Part shown: piece after piece, positions 1 through 8,795 of the stretch | Layout of the letters: the number at the start of each line of letters is the position of its first letter | Numbering within the stretch: position 1 is the first letter of the stretch | NCBI RefSeq assembly: GCF_001050035.1 | Contig: NZ_CVTA01000026.1 | Location: 1-37,947 of the forward strand | Source: Mycolicibacterium komanii | GTDB taxonomy: Bacteria > Actinomycetota > Actinomycetes > Mycobacteriales > Mycobacteriaceae | Direction: 5' to 3' | Length of the DNA stretch: 37,947 bases | Made by a program: the position numbers and the translations under genes | Notes under the pieces: generated by a model | What the model was told of the DNA's origin: nothing | Databases searched by the model: none | Seen by the model: the letters and a program-made list of their open reading frames with translations, nothing else

Positions 1-303
<303 letters not shown>

Positions 304-315
304 GCGCGACTGTCG

Positions 316-327
316 GATAATGCGGCG
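316..327 (+). promoter_or_regulatory. Probable leaderless promoter (-10 GATAAT)
   Basis: GATAAT lies at 316-321, six bases before the ATG at 328, and there is no Shine-Dalgarno sequence. Mycobacteria often start transcription on the first base of the start codon, and this spacing fits. No -35 element is evident. Confidence 0.45.
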
Positions 328-804
328 ATGAACCGGTTACCTACCGTCGCCGCGGCTCTGGCCATTTCGGCTCTGGCGATCATGGCTCTGGCGATCACGA
401 CCATGGCGACATCGCCGACCGCGAATGCGACGCCCGCAGAGGGTGACATCGAGCGCACGGACCTCGCGGAGGGCACGACCGATGCGCCGATCGCGATCGT
501 CTCCGTGGGCCAGCCGACGACCCTCTACGTGCAGAACCTCGTGCTCGCCCCGGCGTCGAGCAGCGGGTGGCACACCCATCCCGGCCCGGAGTACTCGGTG
601 ATCAACGGTGGCGAGGTGACCTTGCAGACAGCCGGCGGCGGTTGCGTTCCGGCGGTCTTCGGTGCCGGGCAAGCCATTTTCGTCCCCGCCGGCGTTCCAC
701 ATGTGGTGTCCAACAAGGGGTTTGACCATGCAGACGCGACGGTGACTTATACGCTGCCCGCCGATCGTGCGGTGCGTGACGATGCGCCCGCCGCCTGCCC
801 GTAG
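328..804 (+). CDS. Exported single-domain cupin protein
   Basis: The product has 158 residues. The first 35 or so form a signal peptide with a long Ala/Leu/Ile core ending near ANA-TPA, so the protein is likely secreted. A cupin barrel follows. Motif 1 is around residues 83-97 (GWHTHPGPEYSVINGG, giving the His-x-His and Glu metal ligands) and motif 2 is FVPAGVPHVVSN with the last His. Cupins of this size usually bind a divalent metal; the substrate cannot be deduced. Cys at about 109 and near the C-terminus (AACP) could form a disulfide in the exported protein. The gene is convergent with the DUF7159-type gene, with only 3 bases between their ends. Confidence 0.8.
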   Translation: MNRLPTVAAALAISALAIMALAITTMATSPTANATPAEGDIERTDLAEGTTDAPIAIVSVGQPTTLYVQNLVLAPASSSGWHTHPGPEYSVINGGEVTLQTAGGGCVPAVFGAGQAIFVPAGVPHVVSNKGFDHADATVTYTLPADRAVRDDAPAACP

Positions 805-807
805 GGG

Positions 808-1989
808 CTAGCGGCCGTACGGATATTCCGGTTCGTGGAACCGGTTGATGATCGGGATCCGCTCGATGATGCGGTCGCGTAGGCGCGGCTTCTGCGGCGG
901 CGGCACGTAGGCGGGCGCCGGCGGAGGCGCGTAGACCGGGGGCGGGGTGTAAGCCGGAGCGGCCTCGGCTGGCGTCGGCGGTGCGTAGGCCGGCTCGGGC
1001 GCGGTGTACTCGGCTGCCGGTGGAACGTAGGCCGGCGGTTCGTAGACGGGTGCCGCGGGTGGCGGAGGTGCGGCCACGGCGATGGTCTTCGCAACGACCG
1101 GCCTCGCCTCGGCCGGCGTCGTCGCCTTCTTTCCTTCGACCTTGTTCTCGATCTTCTGGGCCGCCTCTTCTGCGACGGTCACCGGGTCTTCACGCACGCC
1201 CTGATGCGCGGAGTCCCGGTCGCCGGTGAGGCTCAGGCCGACCGCCGCCGACGTCGACACCACGAACGCCACCACCGCCGCGGCGAGGACCGATGCCAAC
1301 GCCCCGGTCTTCGACGGCGCCTTCGCGACCTTCGCGTCCAATCGGTTGACCGCGCGCGCCGCTGCCAGCGCCGCGCCGCGGGCCAAGGCCAGGTCGGCCT
1401 CCGCGGCGGAGAAGACCGGTGAGTCCGTCACGTCGCCGAGCGTGGAGGTGACCAGATCGACGTCGCGGGCCGAACCGACCACGAAGACCGCTTGCGGCCG
1501 CCATTCGTTGAGCTCGAGCATGGCGATCACGCTGCTGGGCAGCTCGACAACGTCGGCGCCGTCGAGGGGTCTGGCGATGCGGTCGACGGTCACGCCCTTC
1601 CCGTTGACCATCGCGACCACCGCGGCGTCGGGTTCCACGATGCACACCGCGACGTCGTCGTAGTCGGCGATCTCGGCGATGCCCGCGGCCAGCACGTCGC
1701 CCGCCTCCAGCTCGGAGATCGCGATCGCGTTGTCGTATCCGCGCGCGACGAGAGCGCTCAACACACCGGACGCGACCTCTTCTGCCTCGTTAGTCCAGGT
1801 GACGCCCATGGCGTGGATGGGGCTGTCGGCGACGTCGGCGAACGCCACATTGAGAAGATCGTCGGGATCGACCGCAGCGTCGAAGTCGAACGAACCGCGG
1901 TCGACGGTGGCGCCTTCCCCGGTGGTGCCCTCGACGAGGACCCACCGAACCGTGCTGGACGTCATCGACAGGCCGAGCACGAGGTCCAT
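808..1989 (-). CDS. DUF7159-type membrane protein with Pro-rich tail
   Basis: The product has 393 residues. The N-terminal 200 or so (beginning MDLVLGLSMTSSTVRWVLVE) match the protein encoded at 20814-22433 along their length, including the closing motif LALARGAALAAA, which resembles the end of an Hsp70/actin-type ATPase domain. One transmembrane segment follows (about residues 232-252, ASVLAAAVVAFVVSTSAAVG). Beyond it lies a long Pro/Ala/Tyr-rich region with repeated PxYxPP units, ending in a basic segment (RLRDRIIERIPIINRFHEPEYPYGR contains the final motif). I recognise the N-terminal family as mycobacterial DUF7159; its function is unknown. The phosphate-binding glycines of true Hsp70 domains are not evident, so ATP binding is doubtful. 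Confidence 0.8.
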   Translation of the reverse strand: MDLVLGLSMTSSTVRWVLVEGTTGEGATVDRGSFDFDAAVDPDDLLNVAFADVADSPIHAMGVTWTNEAEEVASGVLSALVARGYDNAIAISELEAGDVLAAGIAEIADYDDVAVCIVEPDAAVVAMVNGKGVTVDRIARPLDGADVVELPSSVIAMLELNEWRPQAVFVVGSARDVDLVTSTLGDVTDSPVFSAAEADLALARGAALAAARAVNRLDAKVAKAPSKTGALASVLAAAVVAFVVSTSAAVGLSLTGDRDSAHQGVREDPVTVAEEAAQKIENKVEGKKATTPAEARPVVAKTIAVAAPPPPAAPVYEPPAYVPPAAEYTAPEPAYAPPTPAEAAPAYTPPPVYAPPPAPAYVPPPQKPRLRDRIIERIPIINRFHEPEYPYGR

Positions 1990-2052
1990 ATCTTGTCCCC
2001 GTTCTTGCGGTGAATCAGGTCCCGAGATTACCCCTCCCGCCGGGGGCGTATA

Positions 2053-2823
2053 TCAGGGCCGGAACGTCACGCCACCGTCCACGCTGATGGTCTGCGCGGT
2101 GATGAAGCCGCCGTCGTCGGAGAGCAGCAGCGCGGCCATCGCCGCGACGTCGTCGGGCGCCCCGAACCGGGACTTGATCATCTGCCGCGCGCGGGCCTGT
2201 TCGACGACGCCGTCGGGCATCGGTTGCTCATCGAACTTGTAGTGCCAGATCAAGCCGGGCGCGATCGCGTTGCATCGGATGCCCTTAGGCCCGTACCGGC
2301 GGGCGATGTGTCGCATCAGGGCCAACTCGGCGGCCTTGCTCATCGCGTAAGACACGCGCGTGCTCGCGCCGTTGTAGGCGTCGATGGAGGCGGTGAAGAC
2401 GATCGAACCGCCGCCGCCCTCGACCATCGCCGGGATGGCGTGCTTGGCGCAGATGACGAAGCCACGAGAGTTCACGCGCATCACTTCGTCGAAGGCTTCC
2501 AGGGGTAGTTCCACCACGCCGCCGGGGAGATAGGCGTCGGCCGCGTTCGTGAAGTTCACATGCATGCCGTCGAGGCGGCCGAAGGTGTCGACGGCCAACG
2601 CGACCGCCGAGACGACCGACTGCTCGTCGGTGCCGTCGAGATGCGTCCCGCGGATGCGCTCGCCGGCTGGATCGATCTCGGCGACGACGCGTTGTACCTG
2701 GTCAGCGTCGATATCGCCGACCACGAGACGGGCTCCTTCGTCGGCGAACCGGCGCGCCAGACCGTTGCCGATGCCGCCGAGTCCGGCGACGATGATGACC
2801 TTGTTCTCGAGCAATCCCGTCAC
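2053..2823 (-). CDS. Short-chain dehydrogenase/reductase (SDR)
   Basis: The chosen GTG start at 2823 gives 256 residues, the usual SDR length; the open frame extends further upstream, but that part overlaps the divergent gene and looks non-coding. The Rossmann glycine motif is GLGGIGNG near residues 14-21. An Asp (VVGDID) at the end of strand 2 suggests NAD(H) preference. The catalytic set is Ser in FTASIDAYNG and the YAMSK Tyr-Lys pair, and the C-terminal ITAQTISVDGG is typical. The usual NNA motif is replaced by FTNAAD, a variant at the structural Asn position. The substrate is unknown. A GGAGG lies 13 bases before the GTG, which is further than usual, so the start is only moderately certain. 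Confidence 0.8.
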   Translation of the reverse strand: MTGLLENKVIIVAGLGGIGNGLARRFADEGARLVVGDIDADQVQRVVAEIDPAGERIRGTHLDGTDEQSVVSAVALAVDTFGRLDGMHVNFTNAADAYLPGGVVELPLEAFDEVMRVNSRGFVICAKHAIPAMVEGGGGSIVFTASIDAYNGASTRVSYAMSKAAELALMRHIARRYGPKGIRCNAIAPGLIWHYKFDEQPMPDGVVEQARARQMIKSRFGAPDDVAAMAALLLSDDGGFITAQTISVDGGVTFRP

Positions 2824-2892
2824 GTCCGGAGATGATCCTCCACGTCTGAGCGGCCACTTCGGCCTATCGCCTTGGATTGCGGCAAATGTAAC

Positions 2893-2908
2893 GGTTTGAT
2901 ATACAACC
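2893..2908. promoter_or_regulatory. Dyad and leaderless promoter between divergent genes
   Basis: A 16-bp imperfect palindrome, GGTT-N2-ATAT-N2-AACC, sits in the 89-bp gap between the SDR gene and the exported-protein gene. TATACA at 2900-2905 inside it is seven bases from the GTG at 2913, which fits a leaderless -10 element. A regulator bound here could control one or both genes; none is identified. Confidence 0.35.
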
Positions 2909-2912
2909 CTGC

Positions 2913-3581
2913 GTGGGACGGCACTCCGTAGCCAAGAAGCGGCGCACGTCACCGATGGGCGTGGCTGCAGTGCTCGCTCCGGCTGCCCTCTTCTTCGCGG
3001 TCGGCGGAGACGTCCATCTTCAGGCCCGGCCCGCCCCCGAGAGCAAGCCCGTCGTCGAAGAACCCGCTGACGCGACACCGTGTTGTCTGGAGATCGTGGC
3101 GGCCCCGGCGATCGCGCCGGCTGCCATGATCGGGCATGCCAGTCTCGGCGTGGCGCCGGACCCCATGGTCGCGGCGGCCCGCTACCGCACCGTCGACCGT
3201 TCGCTCCCGGAGGGCATCGCGCCCGAGCGCGGCCTGCAGGTGAAGACGATCCTGGCGTCCCGGGCGATCAGCGAGGCCTTCCCCGAGATCAGCAATATCG
3301 GTGGGGTGCGCCCGGATTCGCTGCGGTGGCACCCCAACGGACTCGCCCTCGACGTGATGATCCCGAACCCCGGCAGCGCCGAGGGGATCGCGCTGGGCGA
3401 CGAGATCGTGTCCTACGTGCTGCGGAACGCCAAGCGGTTCGACTTGCAGGACGCGATCTGGCGCGGCGTGTATTACACGCCCGACGGCGCTCAGCGGGGC
3501 GGCTACGGCCACTACGACCACGTCCACGTCACGACTCGCGGTGGCGGTTACCCGACGGGCGCCGAGACCTACCTGCGCTGA
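2913..3581 (+). CDS. Exported protein with ARB-07466-like C-terminal domain (Rv0320-like)
   Basis: The product has 222 residues and starts at a GTG with no Shine-Dalgarno sequence, preceded by a leaderless-type -10. A basic N-terminus (GRHSVAKKRR) leads into a hydrophobic segment (about residues 16-31), so the protein is exported or membrane-anchored. After a Pro/Ala linker, the C-terminal domain from about residue 105 contains HPNGLALDVMIPN and a closing GYGHYDHVHVTT, giving a set of His/Asp residues like that of peptidase-type metal sites. Such domains are common at the end of actinobacterial secreted wall-associated proteins. Length and position before the glyU-dcd segment match M. tuberculosis Rv0320. 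An enzymatic role is not established. Confidence 0.75.
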   Translation: MGRHSVAKKRRTSPMGVAAVLAPAALFFAVGGDVHLQARPAPESKPVVEEPADATPCCLEIVAAPAIAPAAMIGHASLGVAPDPMVAAARYRTVDRSLPEGIAPERGLQVKTILASRAISEAFPEISNIGGVRPDSLRWHPNGLALDVMIPNPGSAEGIALGDEIVSYVLRNAKRFDLQDAIWRGVYYTPDGAQRGGYGHYDHVHVTTRGGGYPTGAETYLR

Positions 3582-4040
3582 GGGCTGCTTCTAGCCGACA
3601 CCGGGCCCTGCGCGGTGACCCCGCGGCTCGACACGTGGCTTTGAAGCCGCTGAAGCCCGTCGGCGAGTAGCCGGTCGAGTGCTTCACATCAATGAGCGCC
3701 TCGCCTGGGGCAGCTTGGCCGGCGAACACACCCATCAGCTCGCGGCATGTGTCATACACCGCTGGAGCGGCGGCCTCGCGAGTCATACGGTCGTCTACAT
3801 TGCGATCCCATTTGTTCGACGCTTGCGGATGGGCATCGATCACCCGGCGAGCCACCGGTACGGCTTGTTGAGGTGCGACTGTCTCGGCGAGCCTCCCCCC
3901 GGGTCGGTCCGTGGTCTCAAAGTACGACGCCGACGCGCTGGCGGTTCACGATTTGCGCAGCGGCGACAACGAGTCGGACGGTAAGAGCAACGGGGGCGGC
4001 GAGGCCTGAGGCCGCCTCTCGCCGTCGCGGGCGCGCAGCC
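3582..4040. other. Region without a convincing gene
   Basis: About 460 bases separate the Rv0320-like gene from the next small gene. A minus-strand frame (roughly 3903 down to 3529) is open for about 120 codons, but it runs into the end of the Rv0320-like gene, lacks a ribosome-binding site and becomes Arg/Ser-rich towards its end. Base composition is less GC-rich than the flanks. It may be a decayed gene; I recognise no family, RNA gene or repeat in it. Confidence 0.4.
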
Positions 4041-4292
4041 CTAGTGGTGCCCGCCGTCCTGCTGTTGGGTGTCGACAGCGGGCGGCTGCACGTTGGACAC
4101 CCCGGGGGCAGCGGGTGCAGGCACACACGTCGGCGTCCCGTCGACGATGGATTCGCTTCCGCTGCACGCCGGTTCGGCGACCAATAGTGCAGGGCCGCTG
4201 CCCAGCGCGGTGATGACCGGGGCCGCGGCGAAGGCTACGCCGACGATCGCAAGGCCGACGCGTCGGCTAGCGGGATTTGATAGATCAAACAC
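4041..4292 (-). CDS. Small exported Pro-rich protein
   Basis: The product has 83 residues. The GTG at 4292 is chosen because a near-perfect Shine-Dalgarno AAGGAGGT ends five bases before it; an in-frame start 19 codons upstream has no such support. Residues 9-33 form a signal or anchor segment (RRVGLAIVGVAFAAAPVITAL). The mature part has two Cys (EPACSGS and TPTCVPA, likely one disulfide) and a Pro/Gln-rich end finishing DGGHH. It is a typical small mycobacterial secreted protein of unknown role. The terminal His pair could bind metal, but this is speculation. Confidence 0.7.
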   Translation of the reverse strand: MFDLSNPASRRVGLAIVGVAFAAAPVITALGSGPALLVAEPACSGSESIVDGTPTCVPAPAAPGVSNVQPPAVDTQQQDGGHH

Positions 4293-4455
4293 TCGACACC
4301 TCCTTCGACAGCCTCGGCGAGAAGGGCTCGGCGAATACGAGGCGCGCACTCCGAGGCTGGGTCGAGACTATCGCCGATGCGCTGTCAAAATGGCGGAATC
4401 GACGCGTACGTGACCCCGCCGCGGTCCAGTCCGAAGAGAGATCCATCAGCGATTC

Positions 4456-5010
4456 TCAATGCGTCGCCGGTGACAAGCCGTACCGGCGCACCACGTCGTC
4501 CATCCAGTCCGGTGTGCCGTAGGTCAGGCCGTACTTGGTCGCCAATTCTGTGAATTCAGCCGACACATGCAACGGCGCGCCGGGTGCGACCGCGGCTTGG
4601 CCGGACATGAGCAGCTCACCCAGTTCCCGGAAGTAGTTCTCGAAACCTCCGCCGGGAGTGATGACTTCGATGATCCGCCCGGGCTCGGTCCCGGCGTTCC
4701 ACATGGCATGCATCTGCCCGCGCGGCTTGGTGATGTAACCGCCGGGGCCGAGCACCACTTCGCTGTCGTCGGATCGGAAGCCGATCTCGCCCGCGAGCAC
4801 GTACGAGTGCTCGTCCTCGCGCGTGTGTCGGTGCGCCGCGGTGATCGCGCCTACCGGGAACGGATGCTCGACGATCGATACCATGCCGCCGGTGGTGCGA
4901 CCGGTCAGCTTGAAGACCGCCCCGAAACCCGGAATGGAGACGAGATCGCCTTCGCCAGGCTGCATAACGGTCAGCACGGCGGGTTCTGTTTTCGCTTCGT
5001 GAATGTCCAT
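4456..5010 (-). CDS. Cupin-domain protein
   Basis: The product has 184 residues from the ATG at 5010, preceded by GGAAGGAA at good spacing; the longer frame upstream overlaps the HD gene and is not used. The cupin fold is shown by HRHTREDEHSYVLAGEIGF (metal ligands His, His, Glu, His) and the second motif KPRGQMHAMWNAG. It is probably cytoplasmic, as no signal peptide is seen. It begins 17 bases after the stop of the HD-hydrolase gene, so the two form an operon. Proteins of this kind are often annotated as quercetin-dioxygenase-like, but the substrate is unknown here. It is likely controlled by the divergent GlxA-type regulator. Confidence 0.8.
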   Translation of the reverse strand: MDIHEAKTEPAVLTVMQPGEGDLVSIPGFGAVFKLTGRTTGGMVSIVEHPFPVGAITAAHRHTREDEHSYVLAGEIGFRSDDSEVVLGPGGYITKPRGQMHAMWNAGTEPGRIIEVITPGGGFENYFRELGELLMSGQAAVAPGAPLHVSAEFTELATKYGLTYGTPDWMDDVVRRYGLSPATH

Positions 5011-5027
5011 TGCGAAATTCCTTCCCG

Positions 5028-5678
5028 CTATTCGGGCCAGCTGTTGGTCAAGATGAGGTCGACGAAGTCCTGACGCTCGAACGCCGGGTCGAAGTGCGCC
5101 AGCACGTCGTCGTTCATCGTCCCGAAAGTGGTGTCCGGTCGGTGCTTCATGCCGTCGTTGAAGGCGGCCAGGATGCGGTTCTTGAAGTCGGGACGTGGGT
5201 GGGCCGCCGTCACCGCGTCGACCACCTCTGGGGAAAGCTCCGCGCGGCCGATGCCGATGACATCCGTCTCGACGCCTGCGTTCACCAACGCGATTTCGGG
5301 ATCGAGGAACTGCGGTACGCCCGGCGTGGTGTGCAGGGCGATGGCCAACCACACCTTGCGGGCGTCGGCGCTGTCGACACCATGCTGTAGGAGGAAATCC
5401 CGCGCCGCGTTGGCGCCGTCGACCTCGAAGCGCAAATCCGAGGTGCGGTAGCGCTCGGTGAGTCCGAGATCGTGGAACATCGCCGCCACGTACAGCAGCT
5501 CGAGATCGGGCTGCAGGCCCAGCCGGTTGCCCCTCAGCGCCCCGAACAGGAACACCCTGCGCGAATGGTCGAACAGCAGATCGTCCTCGGCATCACGGAT
5601 GTGCTCGGTCGCCTCGCGCACCAGCGCGCTGTCGGGGATCGTTATGCCGGCGATCGACTGGATCGATTGGGTACTCAT
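5028..5678 (-). CDS. HD-domain hydrolase, cyanamide-hydratase-like
   Basis: The product has 216 residues. Two adjacent ATGs (5681 and 5678) follow AGGAGG; the second has the better 6-base spacing. The HD metal site is visible as His38 (FDHSRR), His69-Asp70 (AMFHDLG) and His116 (ALHTTPG). The overall pattern, with FxxDHSxRVxxFG and a C-terminal NDVxxxFxPxxxRxDFVDLI-type ending, resembles the small HD family that includes fungal cyanamide hydratase. A hydratase or phosphohydrolase acting on a small nitrogen compound is plausible, but the substrate is not shown by sequence. It is first gene of an operon with the cupin and is divergent from a GlxA-type activator. Confidence 0.75.
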   Translation of the reverse strand: MSTQSIQSIAGITIPDSALVREATEHIRDAEDDLLFDHSRRVFLFGALRGNRLGLQPDLELLYVAAMFHDLGLTERYRTSDLRFEVDGANAARDFLLQHGVDSADARKVWLAIALHTTPGVPQFLDPEIALVNAGVETDVIGIGRAELSPEVVDAVTAAHPRPDFKNRILAAFNDGMKHRPDTTFGTMNDDVLAHFDPAFERQDFVDLILTNSWPE

Positions 5679-5730
5679 CATCAGCCTCCTCGGGTGGACT
5701 ACTTCGTCTGAGTCAACGCAGGCGAGGAGT

Positions 5731-5742
5731 CGTGTGCACACG
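5731..5742. promoter_or_regulatory. 12-bp perfect palindrome in divergent region
   Basis: CGTGTGCACACG is a perfect palindrome placed between the HD/cupin operon and the GlxA-type regulator gene. Its position makes it a candidate operator for the divergent pair. No binding data support this. Confidence 0.35.
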
Positions 5743-5767
5743 GTGATTGAGCCGTCCGCCCCACAAA

Positions 5768-6757
5768 ATGCGACACAATGACGCTGTGATCTCGGGTGCC
5801 CGCTCGCTGGTGGTGGTGATCGTCGTGTTCGACGACGTGACCATGCTCGACGTTGCCGGAGCGGGTGAGGTCTTCGCCGAGGCGAACCGCTTCGGTGGCG
5901 ACTACGACATCAGGATCGCGTCAGTGGACGGGTGTGACGTCGCGACCTCGGTCGGGATCCGCATGAGCGTCACCGACAGCATCGCGGCCATCGAATCGGC
6001 GGACACCGTCCTGGTCGCGGGCAGTGACAACATCCCGGCGCGGCCCATCGATCCTGCGCTCGTCGAGGCGGTGAAATCGGTGGCGGGTCGCACCCGGCGA
6101 CTGGGCTCGATCTGCACCGGGTCGTTCATCCTGGCCCAGGCCGGGCTGCTCAGCGGGCGGCGCGCCACCACGCACTGGCGCGAAACCCGAAGGCTGGCAA
6201 GAGCCTTCCCCGACATCACCGTCGAGCCCGACGCCCTCTTCGTCCGCGACGGCGACGTGTTCACCTCGGCCGGGGTGTCGTCGGGCATCGACCTCGCGCT
6301 CGCGTTGGTGGAGCAGGACCACGGCGCCGACCTCGTCCGCGATGTGGCCCGCTGGTTGGTCGTCTACCTCAAAAGGGCTGGCGGACAATCGCAATTCTCG
6401 GCGCTCATCGAGACGAACCCACCGCCACAGTCCGCGCTCCGAGCCGTCACGGAAGCGATCGCCGCCAATCCCGCCGCCGACCACAGTGTGAAATCCCTTG
6501 CGGTGCGGGCTTCGTTGAGCACGCGTCAGTTGACGCGGCTGTTCCGCTCGGAACTCGGGATGACTCCCGCAGAGTACGTCGAGATGATCCGCATCGACGC
6601 CGCCCGTGCGGCGCTCGACGCCGGACGCACCGTCACCGATACGGCGCACCTCGCCGGGTTCGGCAGCACGGAGACTCTCCGGCGAGCGTTCGTCGAACAC
6701 CTGGGGGTGTCCCCGAAGGCGTACCGAGACCGATTCCGTACCGCGATCCGAGGTTGA
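5768..6757 (+). CDS. GlxA-family AraC-type transcriptional regulator
   Basis: The product has about 329 residues. The start is uncertain: a TTG at 5747, this ATG and a GTG at 5786 are all in frame, none with a Shine-Dalgarno sequence. The N-terminal DJ-1/PfpI-like domain (VVVIVVFDDVTMLDVAG onwards) has GSICTGSFILAQAG around the nucleophile-elbow Cys and ends near residue 190. The C-terminal AraC DNA-binding domain has both helix-turn-helix units (LAVRASLSTRQLTRLFRSE and TAHLAGFGSTETLRRAF followed by LGVSPKAYRDRFR). Such proteins act as ligand-responsive regulators rather than amidases. It is transcribed away from the HD/cupin operon and is the obvious candidate to control it. Confidence 0.88.
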   Translation: MRHNDAVISGARSLVVVIVVFDDVTMLDVAGAGEVFAEANRFGGDYDIRIASVDGCDVATSVGIRMSVTDSIAAIESADTVLVAGSDNIPARPIDPALVEAVKSVAGRTRRLGSICTGSFILAQAGLLSGRRATTHWRETRRLARAFPDITVEPDALFVRDGDVFTSAGVSSGIDLALALVEQDHGADLVRDVARWLVVYLKRAGGQSQFSALIETNPPPQSALRAVTEAIAANPAADHSVKSLAVRASLSTRQLTRLFRSELGMTPAEYVEMIRIDAARAALDAGRTVTDTAHLAGFGSTETLRRAFVEHLGVSPKAYRDRFRTAIRG

Positions 6758-6766
6758 GGGGCTTCG

Positions 6767-7186
6767 TCAGCTGAGCTTCTTCAGCTGGAACGGGGTCTGG
6801 GTCACGATGCCGCCCGCACACCCGTAGTTCGAGTCCGACGTCAACACGCCACTGAGCGTTGCGGGATCCACCGACAGGTTGACCACGGCCGGTTCGTAGT
6901 GCCCGTCATCGCATGTGAGACCGCCCGGCTTGGACACCGTGAAGGTCCAGCGGCCACCGGTCAGCGTGGTGGGGGTGGTCCAGCCCTGATTGCTGGAGAC
7001 CGTGCCCGTGCATCCGGCCGCGCCGCAGCTCGTCGCGAAGGTCCAGACGTTGTAGGGGTCGCCGTCGGTGGAACCGTAGGTTCCGTTGAGCAGCGGTGGG
7101 TCGGCGCTCGCCGGGCCGGCGAGCGCGATGGCCGCGATCGCCGAAGCTGCGACCGCGGTAACCAGGGTGTGCAGGGCCTTAGTCAT
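6767..7186 (-). CDS. Secreted protein of unknown function
   Basis: The product has 139 residues. A clear signal peptide of about 28 residues ends ASA-DPP. The mature protein opens with LLNGTYGSTDGD, has several Thr/Gly/Trp-rich beta-type stretches and six Cys (ATSCGAAGC, LTCDDG, NYGCAGG), which suggests a small disulfide-bonded beta fold. Proteins of this layout are frequent among mycobacterial culture-filtrate proteins, but I cannot assign a function. It is convergent with the GlxA-type gene, with a 9-base gap, and lies downstream of the broken permease on the same strand. Confidence 0.75.
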   Translation of the reverse strand: MTKALHTLVTAVAASAIAAIALAGPASADPPLLNGTYGSTDGDPYNVWTFATSCGAAGCTGTVSSNQGWTTPTTLTGGRWTFTVSKPGGLTCDDGHYEPAVVNLSVDPATLSGVLTSDSNYGCAGGIVTQTPFQLKKLS

Positions 7187-7333
7187 AGTGACCGCAATTT
7201 AACGACCGTGTCAGCCCGGCGGTGGGCGGCGCGAGCGTGTGATTCCCGGTTGTGGCCATGATGACGCCGAATCGGGATCTACCTACTGCGCCGCCCGCGA
7301 CCGCGCTACGGCCGCTGTCTGGCGTCTCCGCCG

Positions 7334-8762
7334 CTAGACCAACGCGAGCTCTGGTCGTTCGACCGCCGGGTCGCCGGCGTCGTCCTGACCGGGCTCGTGG
7401 TCGAGCACCTGGCGCTGGAACACCAGCAGGTAAGCGAAGTACGCCCCGCCCGCGACCAGCATGCCGACCACGATCAGTATCGGGACGAGCGTCGGTGCGG
7501 AGACGACCGACACGAACGCGGCGGCGAAGAGCCACACCAGCGCGGCGACCGCGACCGGAACCTCGAAGCGGCCGAGGTTGAAGGCGCCCGCGGTGCGCTC
7601 GAGCTTCCGACGCACCACCAGGTACAGCCCGATCGTCATCGCGTAGGGAATGTTCACCAGGATCGCGCCCGCGAGGATCAGCTGGAGCATGGCGTTGCCG
7701 TGGATGCCGATCGCCAGCGCGATGCCGAGCCCGAGCTGGAGCAGGGTGGCCGGAATCGGTGTCTGCGTCCGCGGATTCACCCGCTTGAAGACGCGGTGCC
7801 CGGGGCACCGCGGCGCCGAAGAACGCGATGGCGATCACCAGAAGGAAGGGCCGCTCCAGGCCGGGCCCGAACTGTTCGTGCATGATCTCGGCGACGGCCG
7901 AGTCGCTGGTGGATACCCGGTGCATGTCCCTGATCGACACGGTCAACGCGATGACGAGAAGCATCCCCAGAACGGCGGCGGTGACCACAGATCCGACGAT
8001 CGCCCGCGGAACGTCGCGCAACGGGTTCTTCGCTTCCTCCGCCATGTTCGCCGCCGCATCGAAGCCGACGAGCGTCGACAGGCCCATGATCATCGCGGCC
8101 ATCAGTCCACCGTGGAGCGCGAAGTAGTTAGGGGCGCCCGCCGCGATGCCCTGTGAGACGAGGTTGTGCGTCGAGCCGTGGCCGGTGAGCACGACCGCGA
8201 CGACCAATGCGATACCGAGCACCACCACGATCGTGAGTTCGACACCCACCGCCAGAGAGTTGATCCAGCCGACGATCCGCGTCGACATCACGACGATGAC
8301 GGCCTGGACCACCAGCAGCCCGACCGACATGATGCGCGCGGTGGACTCGTCGGGCGCCATGTTGAACAGCGGCATCAGGCACTGGGTTGCCAACGCGTTG
8401 TCGATCGCCGGCGCGCTGATCGCGGCGTTACACACCGCGACCCAACCGAACATCCAGCCGATCTTCGGGTTGGCCAGTCTGGACGCCCATTGGTAGGACG
8501 AGCCCGTGAGCGGGATGCGGGCCGCGAACTGCGCGTAGACCAGAGCCACGAGCACCTGGCCCACGGCGACGATCGGGAACAGCCAGATGCCCAGCGGCCC
8601 CGAGGTCTGCAGCACGTCGCCGTAGGTGGCGAAGATGCCGATCACGACGGAAACGGACGCGAACGAGATCGCGAACATCTGAAACGATCCGAGCGATCTC
8701 TTGAGCTCGGGCCGATATCCGAAATCGCTGGTGCTTGCTGCCTCGCGGGCTATCGCGGTCAT
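7334..8762 (-). pseudogene. APC-family amino acid permease, broken by an internal deletion/frameshift
   Basis: Translation from the ATG at 8762 (preceded by AGAAGGA) gives a good APC permease for 318 residues with several membrane helices (PLTGSSYQWASRLANPKIG, the early conserved stretch). After FFGAA (about 7809) the frame turns into non-membrane sequence. The rest of the permease resumes in another frame as PGHRVFKRVNPRTQTPIPAT and runs 156 codons to a TAG at 7334. In related permeases these two points are separated by roughly 20-30 residues including a conserved R-x-x-Y-x-x-x-R-D stretch, so a non-multiple-of-three segment appears to be missing. The joint sits in the 8-bp inverted repeat at 7793-7811. 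Either the gene is inactive or the assembly has collapsed there. Confidence 0.85.
7793..7811. repeat. Inverted repeat at the permease break point
   Basis: GCGGTGCC-CGG-GGCACCGC forms an 8-bp stem with a 3-base loop exactly where the permease reading frame is lost. Such structures promote deletions during replication and also cause sequencing or assembly errors. Confidence 0.8.
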
Positions 8763-8795
8763 GGGGTTCCTTCTCTCGAGTGGGTCGAGACAAGA

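Noticed and set aside
2824..3078. N-terminal extension of the SDR protein
   Set aside because: The extra 85 residues are Arg-rich, overlap the divergent exported-protein gene and would not be part of a normal SDR fold.
3529..3900. Minus-strand frame of about 120 codons in the gap after the Rv0320-like gene
   Set aside because: The middle reads somewhat like protein, but there is no ribosome-binding site, it overlaps the end of a real gene and it ends in Arg/Ser-rich sequence. At best it is a gene remnant.
8124..8133. A further GTTAGGGG match to the ini motif
   Set aside because: It lies alone inside the permease coding sequence, without a cluster or promoter; a chance match is likely.
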